From the NCBI GenBank assembly GCA_003049485.1, contig PYST01000160.1, positions 24,658 through 88,657 on the forward strand: DNA of 64,000 nt. The letters run 5' to 3'. The DNA is from Ophioceras dolichostomum. Taxonomy: Eukaryota > Ascomycota > Sordariomycetes > Magnaporthales > Ophioceraceae. Below are positions 25,031 to 36,811 of this stretch, piece after piece (position 1 is the first letter of the stretch; each line of letters starts with the position of its first letter). Below the pieces are notes generated by a model. It ran no database searches. It was not told the origin of the DNA and was given only the letters and a program-made list of their open reading frames with translations. A program made the translations under genes and the position numbers.

Positions 25031-26836
25031 GATTTCCGCTCTTCTTCTTTTGTTGGCGTGTTCTAGGTCACACGTTTTGAGAACCAAGCTGCTGATGATG
25101 TATTGTCCGCTCGAATGCAAAGGGAGGCGATGAGACTACACTATCAGGGACTCAGCAGCTACTTATGTATCCCAGAGCCAATGAATCGTGAAGGCCAGAA
25201 ATATCGTAGATATCGGCCGAAGATCCATCACAAACAAGGAAGTAACGAGGATAAGCCCGCAATTGCTGAGAAAATCAATTGACGTCAACAGTGAAAGACT
25301 GTCCCTGCTGGCCTGGGCCTGGGTTGACTCACTCGGTCGGATGCACCTAGAGCCCGCTGCCTGCAACGAAAGGGACCGCGCGTGCCCCATTCCGAGAAGG
25401 GCAGCTCGGAAGGGCTAGTATTGCGTGGAAGGGAGTAAAAGGACGCATACAAACTAGCCGCCACACGCACGCATTGGAGGAGGCGGCGCCGACGCAAACT
25501 GGACTCTGGAGGTCGGCCCGAGTAGTGGACGGAGCATGCGCAATGGGCGGGGTCGTCCGCTCGTCAGCTCAAGGCAGATTGGGTTTAGTGTGGGAAATTC
25601 TGCGTGAAAGATACGCCACGCCCACTAAGCGTGTCGCACTTCAGCCCTACGGAAGAACGGGCGCGAAAGTTCCAGAGTACGGGCCGGCACGGCAGGACCC
25701 ATGGACCGTTCATTCGATCGACGCCAGTGTGCCAGTGGCCAGGTGAGAAAAGAAGCATAAGAACGTTCTCTAAAACCGGGGGAAATAGGATACTCTCACC
25801 TCATCCCTTAGTGCTTGTTGTGCCTCACAAACAATGCCACAAAGGCAATGAAGTATCGGTATTTTCCATCATCCTTTATTTGTTCGTATCTGCCTCAGCC
25901 TTAACTAACTGTAGATACCATACACCCACTCAGCACAATAGCCAGAGTTGAAAATCTTGCGAAGTGTTAAACCAAGGAGTTTACCTATTACTCACGAGGT
26001 TGTTGCAATGCATGCTCTCCAACGTATGGGCCAGATAAGAGTGAGCGACAACATGCGTACCTGAAGATCCGGCCGATGATGGAGATATCTGGCACGTCAA
26101 TCTGCAGCCGTCAGGCCATCTGACTCTAACAAATCCGAGGAAGATAACATGAAAAAAGAAAAGGGTTCAGAAAGGGGGGAAAGAGACAAAGAGTATGGGG
26201 AACGGCCGATGATGAGGTAGGAAGCCCTGAACGCCTTGCTTGTGGATTAAAAACTCAGAAAATAGAGAACAAAGGACCGCGTCTGAAGTGACGGGAAAGA
26301 GAAGGAGAAGAAGGGATTAGAGAAGGCGACCGATGAGAATATCTGCACGAGAAGAAAGAGATCCTAAAACGAATTGGACTCAATATAATGGTCGCCAGAA
26401 TATGTAAAAAACTGAAGGGAAGAGGCTCACATCACCGTCCTTCTCTCCCTCTATCTTCCTGTTTTCTTCCTCTGCAACTACCCCCCCCCCCCCCTCTCGT
26501 GAGAAGCGAGAAGAACCGGGCGCGTCGGATAAGAAGACAAAAGGCCAGAGGTCGTGGTGGCGAAGACGGAGACGAAGGATGGAAGGAAAGCAACGAATTT
26601 TGCAGGCAGGAAAAGGGAAAAGAGGACGGGAAATGAGCAAATCGAACAGGAATGGGTGCTGAATGCGCGAGCGACGGGCCGAAGGGAAAGAAGCTTCCGG
26701 ATCCGTCGGTTCATCTTTTCCCAGCGGAGGGGGAAGATGATTCATCGGGCCGTCGAGTGAGGGGGATGGGAAAGCATGTGCGGCATCATGCAGCGCGTCA
26801 AGCTCTGATCCCAAATCACCGGGTATGATGGCGTCC
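25031..26836. other. Intergenic region with purine-rich segment
   Basis: A 1.8-kb interval. 26140-26350 is strongly purine-rich on the plus strand. A 14-base C run occupies 26481-26494. No frame with a recognisable product was found; this is the 3' flank of the RPA34-type gene and the 5' flank of the acetyltransferase. Confidence 0.5.
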
Positions 26837-29716
26837 CTACGGCTTCATGCCAGGAAACTTGGGGATAGGGACGGGCGTCTGTCGCAGGGAGGCGCTCGAT
26901 GCCTTCGACTTGAGCGTGGCGGTGGCGGCAGAAGATGACGACGGAGTGCCGTGAACGGGGATGGTGGGGGTGGCATTGCCGTTCAGCGGCTTAGACTTCT
27001 TCTCCTTCTCGTCCCTCTTAGGCTTCTTCTCCTTGTCCCTCTTCTCCTTCTTCTCCTTCTTCTCCTTCTTGACCACGGCCGCAGCAGTGGGTTCAGGAGA
27101 CAGCGAGGCTCGTCTCACGGGAGCAGTAGAGGCCGACGAAGCTGTCTTCCCCGCGGGCTGGGACGCCGCCGCCGCCGGCGTGGCCCGTATCTGACCGCTG
27201 CCAGGGAGCGGGACGGGGACTGGCGACGTCTTTTTGGCCGAGTGCGAATTCGATGTACCCAACCTAGGAACTGTGGGTGGCGCGATGTGCGTCTTTGACG
27301 CTTTTTTGTTGAGCTTTGGAGAGACTGTTGAGGCTGCTGCTGTTGCCTTATCGTGGGTCTTGGCTTTCTTGGCCTTCTTTTCGCTTCCGGCAGCCTTGGC
27401 GTCGTCGTCGTCGTCGTCGTCGTCAGCAGCGGCCGCGTACTTGCGTTTCTTGGATTTCTTCTCGGACTTCGGCGTAGGCGCGGGTTCGGGATCAGACGCC
27501 TCGTCGTCGGCCTGCGCGTCGGTCATAACCACGTCGCGGTTCTGGATCTGGCTCTGGCTTGAGAAGGTGCGGGAGGGTGGCGGGATCGGTGTCTGCGAAG
27601 GCACGCCGATTGGGGTGTACCGCTCCTTCAATACAGGGGGCTGGGGTCTGGCAGGTCTGGGCAGAGCAGCAGCAGCCTGCTGGTCCTTCTTAGCTGTGAA
27701 GTCGGTCGCGGCAAGCTTCGTGACCCGCTTGAGGTGCATTGTGTGGTCCACAGGGGTGTCTACTGATTTCGAGTTAGTCCGAGGCTTCGCTCAGGGTCTG
27801 CGTCGAGGCCTTCGAGCGAGGTTAGAGCCCGAAACAACTTACGGATCCGATATTTGTCGCCGCCCTTGGCGGGCACGAGGATTTTGAAAGCACTGGTCTT
27901 AGGTCCGGTGCTGGCATCTAGGTCGACGCCAAAGTCGATCCCGTCGTGAGAAAGGATGGCCTTCCCAGATTGGGCATTGCTCATAGGGAAGTCCATCGTC
28001 TCGACCACACTGATGGGGACAGAGGCGGGAGTCGTGAAGTACCAGATCTGCTTGCCCTCTCGCTTCGCCTTCTTGAACATGTCGGCGACTGCGGACGCAT
28101 TGACATCATCGTGGGATGCCTTGCGAAGCTGGAAACCCTCCCGGACAAACTCCTCCACACTGTATTTTAGATCACCTCCTGTTAGCATCTTGAACCTTGC
28201 TAGGTCATTAAGGACAAGGGCACGTAAACCTGAGTAAAACTCACACTTCCGCGTTGTCACTTTGGGCCAGGGCCATCGACTCGTCTGCCATTTCCACCTC
28301 GGATTCGTCATTAGACGCAGCGCTGGAGCTAGAGTCTGAATCCCTGCCCGCCGCCGCCGCTGTCGCCACCGTCTTGCCTTGCTGCTTCTCACCCCTGTCG
28401 TCTTCTGATGATGATGATGATGAGTCCTCGCTCTCTGAGTCGCTCTGGGCTTTTGATGCGACAGGGGCCTTGGCCTTCGCAATCACAGGTTTCTGGGCCT
28501 GAGCCTGTGGTTTGACGGCCTTCGACTTCGCAGCCTTTGACTCGTCCTCAGCTGAGTCCGACTCCTCATCGGCCGAGCTCGAGTTGGAGCTGGAGCTGGA
28601 GCTCGAATCCCCAGCAGATGAGTCTGTCTCCGGGACTGTATCCTTTCTCTTGGCATGAGTTGGGGCCTTGGCAGGCTTGGGTGTGGTCGTCTTTGCCGGT
28701 GTCTGTTTGGCTGGCGGCTTGGATTTCGATGTCTTGGCACCAGCATCACTGTCGCTGTCGCTGTCGCTACCGCTCGAGCCGGATGTTCCGTCCTCAGTGT
28801 CGCTCTTGGAAGACACGTGTGCCTTCTTTCCATTGGCACCCTTACTTGTTCCAATCTCAGCTCCCGCCTTCTCGTCGCCGCTGTCTGATGATTCTTCAGA
28901 GCTAGAGGAGTCGTCCTCGTTGTCCTTAGGCTCGGGTTTGATCTTTTTCCTAGTCGAGGCCGGCTTGGGCTTCGTGCTGGACTTCGCGTCGTCCTCTTCA
29001 GAGCTGCTGTCGTCCGGGCTTGTGGTATCCTCTGCCTTGGCTGCCTTGGCTGGTGATTGCGTCGCCTTTGCGCCCGCGACTTCCTTTTCGGATTCGCTCT
29101 CTGAGCTTGTCGCATCCTCATTTGTGACCTCCTCTCTCGCCTTCATGGCAGACTCCTGCTTCGATTTCTTCACGGCAGACGGCTTCGCGGGAGATTTGGT
29201 CACTGAAGGTGACTTGCTCAGATCGGGAGACTCGATTCGCCCGGGAGACTCGATTCGCCCGGGAGACTTGGCCCGCGCGGCCTGATCACCGTTCTTCAAC
29301 TTGGACGCAGATTCGGGCGCAGCTGATTTCTCCACTGTCTTCTTCTTCGGGGTCTCCTTCAATATCGATTTCTGCGACGACTTCGGCGTGTCGGTGACCA
29401 CTCCCATCCCGACCTTCACTCCGTTCTTCTGAGGCGTCGCCTTGGCAGCGGCCGGCGACGGAGTGGGCATTGCCTTCTTCCCTGTGGTCATGTTGTTAAT
29501 CTTTGACAGGAAGCTCCGGGTGCCCTCGTTGTCCGACATTTCGCTGTCGTCTGAGTTGCCACTGCTGCTTGATTCGTCGTCCAATTTGTCGGCGACTTCC
29601 TCGCTCTTCACGGTCTTGTTGGGTTCGCCTCGTCCGAAAAGGAAGCCGCGAGCACCTCCCGCCATGCTCGAGACGTGCGCCCCAAGGCCCGAGATATTGG
29701 CCCTGGGCAACGGCAT
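26837..29716 (-). CDS. RPA34: RNA polymerase I subunit RPA34-type, long N-terminus
   Basis: Three exons on the minus strand: 29716-28245, 28159-27843 and 27762-26837 (904 aa), all junctions phase-consistent. Residues about 60-490 are low complexity: Ser/Asp/Glu clusters alternating with Lys/Pro/Ala, including two 18-bp repeats near 29225-29270 giving SPGRIE. This part looks like nucleolar SRP40/Nopp140-type sequence. Residues about 490-620 match the RPA34/RPA34.5 domain: QIWYFTTPASVPISVV, ILSHDGIDFG and a KGGDKYRIL end. The C-terminus is Lys-rich (KKEKKEKKEKRDKEKK), as in this subunit. In yeast, Rpa34.5 pairs with Rpa49 on Pol I and aids elongation. Yeast Rpa34 is only about 230 aa, so the N-terminal extension is unusual; a separate upstream gene spliced by error is the alternative. 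Intron 2 ends in a tandem CAGTAG acceptor. Confidence 0.82.
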
Positions 29717-30136
29717 TTTCTCGGGAAAGCGACAGCGATGCCAGATGCACAAAGCAATTGGAAGGGTTGCGGTGGAGGTGGCAACTCTGCTCAGTTTAGA
29801 GACCGCGGGAAGGAGGAGACGGAGCACGAGGGAAGTGCAGTTTCGGTGGTTGCCGTAGCTGCCCCATTGTGAATTTGACGCGAGGAGCTTCAAAAAAAAT
29901 TTGAAGCGCGTGGAGGGGAACGTGTTTGCACTGTGCGACTGAGTTGACTCGAGTCCCTGATTGATTCTGTGGCGTTTTCACAATTTTCTGTGGGGTCCAT
30001 TTTGAGGAGAAGCTCATCCGCCCACAGTATGGGACACTATACTGGTATCGTAGCTTTTCAGATGTGCCAGGTTCTCAGTGTTGACCTATGAACTGGACAG
30101 AACGGCCAAGCGATAGGTAAAAACGAGCGCGGCAAC
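29717..30136. promoter_or_regulatory. Shared promoter RPA34 / GRC3
   Basis: Only 420 bp separate the two divergent start codons, so the promoters overlap. It contains the inverted repeat at 29888-29908 and two CACAATTTTC-like stretches near 29977. Both products act in ribosomal RNA synthesis, so co-regulation is a reasonable inference. Confidence 0.6.
29888..29908. promoter_or_regulatory. Perfect inverted repeat with A-tract core
   Basis: 8-bp arms GCTTCAAA and TTTGAAGC around five A residues. The core AAAAATTT resembles the yeast RRPE element of ribosome-biogenesis promoters. It lies about 170 bp upstream of the RPA34 ATG and 230 bp upstream of the GRC3 ATG. The repeat is seen directly; its function is inferred. 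Confidence 0.45.
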
Positions 30137-32680
30137 ATGATGTCCTCAAGAAAAAGGAGGAAAATAGAGGAGGAGGCTCCCTCTCCTTCGAGTAAGACTC
30201 CTAACTCTAAGCAAAATCTAAAAACTTAACGGCATGCTAATCTTACAAACAGCTACAGCGATGAGCGCCTTCGCGCTTCGCCAGAAACTGAGGTTGAGGG
30301 GTCAAGGCCTGAATTCTCCTCAACAGGAGATGCCTCCTGATGAGGTCCAAAGCGAAACATTGGCTGAAGATATACGAGACGTTCCCAGTCCTGTCAAAGT
30401 GAGCCGGAAAACTGCTTTAGCCAAATCAGGAGCTGTCCTTCCGGAGAAGGAAGGGTTGTCGAGGGGAGCTACTCCAAGTCTTGTATCTGCTCCGATTTCA
30501 TCCTGCTCAAGGTAAAGTTTCTTTAACTCGTTCTAACTCCTTGGTTTTCTTCGCGCGCACGCAATTTCGGAGTGCTCAGCAGCTGATTCCCTCAGAAGCC
30601 CAGAACCATCACAACCCGTGGAGGCGACATCACCCTGGAAGATTGTTCAACTTTCAAGTCCGAGGCTGAACAAGAAGAATTTCCGACGACAGGCTGGGAG
30701 AGTTCCACTGCTTCAACTGCACGAAGGCGAGGTATGTATGGTCGGGTTTCCTTGTCGTGGACTTTACGATACTGATCGCGAGTAGCGCCTGGTTCTGCTC
30801 GGGAGCTATGGCATCCAGGTTCGAAGTGGAGAGGTAATCATTGCCGGAGCTACCCTTCGACAGAGCGAAGACATCAGATGGATCCACGCGCCTCACTGCC
30901 ATGCGCTTCCCGTCATTCGCTGCTCCGATGAAGTGACCATTGCACTCCACGCTCACCCAGCCAGTGCCGGCCTCAGGGATCTGGGAACGTTGGCGCCAAC
31001 GATCTTTGGGAGGCTGTGGAACGAGGGGATGGAGGGGCAGGTCGATGGGAACAGCAAAACCTCTAATCGAGACAGCTTCTCAGTCGTACGTTCATTACTT
31101 TCACCCGCTACTGGTATTTTGGGAAGCCTATTGACACCGCACATCATCCCAAGCTGTACACCACCGAGGATGGCCCAAAATCCTCACAAATCCTGGACAT
31201 GGTGTCCCCACCAGAATGGAACAAGAAACTGGCTGCTATTACGGCCGCGGCCAGGCAGCCTGGTCAGCACCAGACGATTCTAGTTTGCGGACCTAAGTCG
31301 TCGGGAAAATCCACATTCTCGCGGCTTCTCTCGAACCGCTTAGTCACGGACGAGGGAGACAAGCGAGGGAGCAAGAGCCAGACCGGGGTTGCAATTCTCG
31401 ATATCGACCCAGGGCAACCAGAGTTCGGCCCCCCAGGCGTCATCTCGCTCGTGCACATGACCGCGCCGAACCTGGAGCCTCCATTCTGCCATCCGTACAT
31501 CCACGCCCAAGCAAGCAGGAGGATCTTGAGATCGCATGCCATCGCCGCAGTATCACCAGCGACCAACGACGAGCACTACCTGGAATGCGTCCTAGACTTG
31601 TACAGCGCATGCAGCAGGACCCTGAGGGGAAAGAAGTGCCCGCTTGTCGTTAACACTCCCGGTTGGGTGCAGGGCACCGGCCTCGCCATCCTTAGCCGGC
31701 TCATCTCGAGAATCCGTCCCACGGTTGTGGTGTACATGTCGCTGGATGGCCCGGAGGAGACAGTCGAAGGTCTTCGTGAAGCTTGTGGAGAGGACGTCCC
31801 GTTCACCACTCTTCCTTCACAGCCGAGCAGGCTGGCGGCGCGCACCCCAGCTGAGCTTCGAACCATGCAGATGATGTCATATTTCCACCTCGACCTGACA
31901 TCTCCAGCGAGGCCTTCGGACGGACCTTTGCGGTGGAACCCGTCTCCTTTGACCGCTGCGACGCCCTGGGTTGTCAGGTATAGTGGGTCGAATCCCGGGA
32001 TCTCCGGTATCATCTGTTACGACTACGAGCCGCGACCAGAGTTACTGGCTGACCTGATCAATGGGATGATCCTAGCTGTCGTGGAGGTAGAGGACGCGGC
32101 TGCGGCATTTCGCGACATGGCGAATCTGAGCATTTCCGGTGCGCAAGGCGGCACAGACGATGATATGATGGATGTGGACGACGGAAGCGACGCAATCGGT
32201 CAGGGCCAGTCAAGGGACCCTTCCGAGACGGTACCCATCACGAGGACTCCTGAGGGCCTCCCGATGATCACGAACCAAAGGGGACTGACTCTCGATCCCC
32301 GTCTCTCGCGACTGGTCGGCCTCTGCCTGGTCAGAGGAATTGACGCCAAACGCAAGGAGCTTCTCCTGCTCACGCCAATTCCGAGCGAAGAGATCGTGGG
32401 TAAGAGACTCGTCCTCGTCTGGGGTCAATTCGACAAGGCGCCAACATGGTCTTACGCCGAGGAACTGAACATCCAGAGGGTTGGAGCGTCGCGAACAAAG
32501 CAAGAGAGTGTTGGCGAAGATGAAGGGGATTCTGATGGAATGAGCGATGATATTATTGGGACAGCGGCGGCCCGGCCCGGCATCCCTTACGTCGAGATTC
32601 TGCAAGAGAACCAGAGACGCGTGGCGGGGTCGAAGGTGCTCAGAGTGAGGAGGGACCTGGGGAGGAACACCGCAATTTAG
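30137..32680 (+). CDS. GRC3: Polynucleotide 5'-hydroxyl kinase GRC3
   Basis: Five exons: 30137-30191, 30253-30511, 30596-30731, 30786-31085 and 31154-32680 (758 aa), phases 1, 2, 0 and 0. The N-terminus starts with a basic patch (SRKRRKIEEE), then SAFALRQKLRL, usual for the family. Residues about 150-250 form the N-terminal beta domain (LGSYGIQVRSGEV). The P-loop is GPKSSGKST (296-304); DIDPGQPEFGPPG is the nucleotide-base-binding and Walker-B-like segment of CLP1/GRC3 kinases; NTPGWVQGTGL is the clasp region. The C-terminal domain holds an acidic insertion (QGGTDDDMMDVDDGSD) and ends in a basic RVRRDLGRN tail. In yeast, Grc3 phosphorylates the 26S pre-rRNA after Las1 cleavage in ITS2, and it is linked to Pol I termination. 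The intron before exon 5 was chosen because DSFSV then joins LYTTEDGPK as in relatives. Confidence 0.95.
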
Positions 32681-33701
32681 GTAGCATGACATGCCACGTG
32701 ACGGAACCTTATCACCGCATTTGCCCTGCATGCGCATCGACATGGACACTGTGAACAAAGCTTCGACTTCTCTTGCGCCATATGTGCTGGCGATCTGCTC
32801 GCTGCGGGGGCCAATAGGTAGGTACGTACAGGAGTAGCCAGCAGCCTCACCGCACACTCGCAGTGCACGACGCTCATAATGCATCTCTTCCCGAGGATTT
32901 TTGGGTGTGCCAAGTACAGGAACGAGATAAGCCTCGAGGAGGAGGTGTGCACATAATACCCCTGTCCAAGTGGGGAGGACAGGACCCCCGGCCACCCCCA
33001 CAAGGTTTGGTGGATCTGCACGAGGGCGGATCCCGCACACCCCTCCCATGCAAGGCCTGGACCTTCCCCGCATTTAGACGGTACGTAGCTACGTACCTCA
33101 AAAGGATGCACGTCCAGGTCGTCGAGGGTCTCGTTACGTACAAGGCTCCTTCCATCCTGCGGGTGCCGATTGGGCGCACCCGACAATCCCGTCACCCCCT
33201 TTCCGACCCCTCACCCCCTCCCATCGGGTTCGGGAAGTTCACAAGCTTCAAGCCCACGCCGCCGTCGGGTGCCGGGTGCATGTGTCATCCAAGATGATGG
33301 ATGCCACCACACATGCAACCAGCCTTTGGATCGGATGCAGGGGACTGACTGTACTGTCTTGCTTCGGTACATAAATACGGTGCTGAGATACCGCCTACCT
33401 GACGGTACTGAGAGGGATACATATTGTCAACCCATCCGTCCTTCCCCCCGCCTTCCATCATCCCTCGATTAGATTAATTTGGCCCCTCCATCGTCTCTCC
33501 TTCTACATCTCGTCTTTCCCTCCTTCAGCCCCCATCATCCCCAGAGATAGCCCGCCAGCCTTAACAAGACCGTCATGAAGACCCAGTAACACAGCATCAC
33601 GTACCTACCCATTTTTGTCCCACACTCCAATATTATCAGCCCTTGCGTCATTCCTCCTTCACCCCTTTTGGCGGTGGTATCCGAAAGACTGTGTAGCAAC
33701 C
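32681..33701. promoter_or_regulatory. Intergenic and promoter of phenol hydroxylase
   Basis: A 1-kb region between GRC3 and the hydroxylase. It is dense in TACGTA motifs: near 32822, an 18-bp palindrome at 33080-33097, near 33135, and a CACGTACC variant near 33598. The last 200 bases are pyrimidine-rich. Overlapping minus-strand frames are judged chance. Confidence 0.5.
33080..33097. promoter_or_regulatory. 18-bp perfect palindrome GGTACGTAGCTACGTACC
   Basis: Identical on both strands; it contains two TACGTA copies around AGCT. It lies about 605 bp upstream of the hydroxylase ATG. Binding by a dimeric regulator such as a zinc-cluster factor is an inference only. Confidence 0.4.
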
Positions 33702-36700
33702 ATGTCTCCCGCTTTCCCCACGAGCTCCGAAGTGGATGTCCTGATCATCGGCGCCGGCCCGGCCGGCCTGATGATGGCTCTGTGGATGGCCCGGCTAGGC
33801 GTCAAGGCGCGAATCGTGGACAAGCGATCGGCCAAGATATTCTCCGGCCAAGCCGATGGGTACGTAGGGAAAACGACCCTGCCCTTTAACTCTTCATAAT
33901 TTTCATTTCTTTTAGAAAAGGAAAAGAAGAGAGAAAAAAAGAGACAATCTGCTTAATTTCACTCACACACAACATCCAGCTTCCAAGTTCGAACAATGGA
34001 GATCTTAGACAGCTTCGGCATCGGCGAGCGAGTGTGGAAGGAGGCCAACCACATGCTCGGTAAGCACCAGCGTCCCGTCCATCAGTGCCCTGGAAGCTGC
34101 TTCGCCTACTCTATTACCTACCTGGTGTTTCCTTTCGCGCTCTTTTCAATTTGGAATCTAACACCAGGGCACGAAATGCTCTCCCTCCTCCTCTTACTCA
34201 GAGGTCTGCTTCTGGAACCCAGACAAGGATGGGCGCATCCGGCGCGACCACCGCAGCCCGGATGTGATGCCCGGCCTATCCCGCTTCTGCGAGGTGGTTC
34301 TTCATCAAGGGTAGGTACCTACTAGTTGCCAGTCTGCTTGTCCGATTTTTGTATCCAGGTGGTTCAGTGCCAACTCTTTCTCTCCCTCTTCTCTCCTCTC
34401 CAAACTGATCTGTTTTTTTTTTCTCTTTCTACGCATAGACGCATGGAGACCTTCTTCCTCGACGCCATCCGGGCGTCGTATCCTGCTGCGACGACCGCCG
34501 CGGCGGCCAACGGACAGCAGCAGCAGGCGAACGGAAAGCAAGCTGTCACCAATGGCGGCGACGGCGGCGCCACCACCCCCGAGGATGACGTCCATCGAAT
34601 CGAAGTCGAGCGCTGCAAACTACCGATCGCGATGAGCATCGACGAGACGGCCGCCGAGGACGACGATGCGCACCCGGTCAAGGTCACGCTACGGACACTA
34701 ACGGAGGAGGAGGCCGAGCCCGCGCAGGTGCTGTCCAACTTGAGCGACGGGATGTTCCGCAGCAATCTGGCGGAGGACGATGTGGATGGGCTCATGCGGA
34801 GGTCTGAGGCGCGGGGTGGGAAGGCTGGGGAGGAGATAGTGCGGTGCAAGTACGTCGTGGGGGCTGACGGGGCCCATTCGTAAGTGATGCCCGTGCTTAG
34901 GTGTACTTGCTAGGCCGCACGCGCGCTGCACTGACACGGCCAACGATTAGCTGGACGAGGAAGTCGCTGGGGAAGGAGTTCGAGATGGTGGGAGCAATGA
35001 CTGATTTCATCTGGTAAGTGGCTACGGCTGGTATCTTTTCCAGTGATTTGTCAGTCGAGACGCTGTCGCCAGCTGACGGGAAGGCGTTGTGTTTCGAAGG
35101 GGTGTCTTGGACATTGTGCCAATCACCGATTTCCGTGAGTATCAAAACCCCCGCTGAACCTTCCGTCCGTCGAACTTTGAGAGCATATCAGGCTGCTGAT
35201 GATACACTTTCTCCGTGGTTGTTTCGGTCATGTAGCCGATATAAGATCGAGAGCGATGATCAAGAGCGAAAACGACGGCAGCTTGATGGTCATCCCGCGA
35301 GAGAACAAGCTGGTGCGGCTGTACATCCAGCTGAAGGAGGTGTCGGCCGGCGGCGGGCGGATCGACCGGTCCAAGATCACGCCGGACCTGATCCTCAACG
35401 CCGCCAGGCGGATCATCAGCCCGTACAAACTCGACTACCACTACGTCGACTGGTGGACGGCGTATCAGATCGGCCAACGGGTGGGAGAGCACTTCAGCAA
35501 GCTGAATCGAGTGTTCCTCGCAGGAGGTGAGTTGGCTAGCATCCTTCGTTTTCGACTACGACGACGACGACGATGACGGCTACCGTATCGCGTTTGTTGA
35601 AAGAAGGAGGCGCTAATCAGGCGATATGAGGAACGGCGAGACTATAGACGCGATCCATACCCACAGCCCCAAGGCAGGGCAGGGCATGAACGTCTCGATG
35701 CAGGACACCTACAATCTCGGATGGAAGCTGGGTCTGGTTTGCAAGAAGATACTGCAGCGACGAGTGCTGTCGACGTACGAGTACGAGCGCAAACATATCG
35801 CTAAGCAGCTGATAAGCTTCGACCAAAAATTCGCGACGCTGTTTTCGGGTAAGCCGGCGAAGGAGATTGTGGATGAGACGGGTGTGTCGATGGAGGAACT
35901 CACCAAGGCCTTCCGGATGAGTTATATGGTATGTCTGTGATGATGTCGATCGGTCGCTGTTGGGGCCTTGTCCTGGTGCAAGGGAGAATATCGCTGGTTG
36001 GCGAAAAGGGGGAATGGAAGAGGAATGACCCAGCTGTCGACTGACGATCGAGGACTGGTCATAGTTCACCACCGCCGTCGGTATCAACTACCAGCCCAGC
36101 CTCCTCGTGGCGAAGCCGCCCGAGGGCGCCAATGCCTTCGAGGGCCTCCCCGAGATCGAGATGCCTGAGACCGCCGACATAGTGAGCCCCGCGCAAAGCA
36201 CCCTCTCGCTCGCCACGGCCTGCAAGCCCGGCACTCGGTTCCCCTCCTTCCAAGTGCTCGGCCAGGCCGACGCGCGGCCATGGCAGATGCACCACGCGAT
36301 GCCATCGGACGGGCGGTTCCGCATCGTCGTGTTCGCGGGCGACATATCGTCGGACTCGGCGCTGCTCGAACGCGCGAACGGCTTCGGTGAGTGGGCTCTG
36401 AGGGAGCTGCTGCCGCGGTACGCGACGCTGGCGCTGTCGGTGGGTGCCTCGGGGGGCAACGCAGCGGCGGCCACCAAGTTCCGCATGGAGCGCGACCCGA
36501 GCGTGACCCAGCTGCTGCTCGTGCACTGCGGGCCGAGGGAGGACTTCGAGGTGGTGCGCGATTTTCACGAGGCGTATCACCCGTTCGACCCGAAGCTCGG
36601 CTGGGATTACGATGCGGTGTTCGTGGATGGGCCGAGCTACCACGACGGGCACGGCGAGGCGTATAAGAACTATGGCGTCGATGAGAAGAAGGGCGCCTTG

Positions 36701-36811
36701 GTAGTTGTGAGGCCTGACGGATATATCGGCATAGTGACTGCGCTGGCGGAGGAGGGATGGCGAGAGATCGGGAGGTGGTTCGAGGAGGTGTTGCGTCCTG
36801 TGTCGAAGTGA
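33702..36811 (+). CDS. FAD-dependent phenol 2-monooxygenase
   Basis: Nine exons: 33702-33859, 33980-34059, 34202-34310, 34439-34879, 34951-35013, 35100-35134, 35236-35526, 35648-35928 and 36065-36811 (734 aa), all phases matching. It begins with the FAD dinucleotide fold (IIGAGPAGLMMALW, G17-G22), then QADGFQVRTMEILDSFG, the substrate-domain start DIRSRAMIKS, the FAD ribityl motif GDAIHTHSPKAGQGMN (392-407), and a C-terminal thioredoxin-like domain typical of phenol hydroxylases. It is predicted to use NADPH and O2 to ortho-hydroxylate phenol or a related aromatic, feeding catechol-type degradation or secondary metabolism. An Ala/Gln/Gly-rich insertion (around residues 130-165) is probably a surface loop. 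No partner degradation gene is adjacent. The upstream CAG acceptor at 35620 would insert nine residues before GDA, so the TAG at 35647 was chosen. Confidence 0.93.

Noticed and set aside
32210..33195. Minus-strand frames at the 3' end of GRC3
   Set aside because: They overlap the conserved GRC3 C-terminus and the promoter without any family features.
35620..35647. CAG acceptor at 35620 as the main site for phenol hydroxylase
   Set aside because: It would insert nine residues at the conserved GDAxHTHSP motif; the TAG at 35647 restores it exactly.
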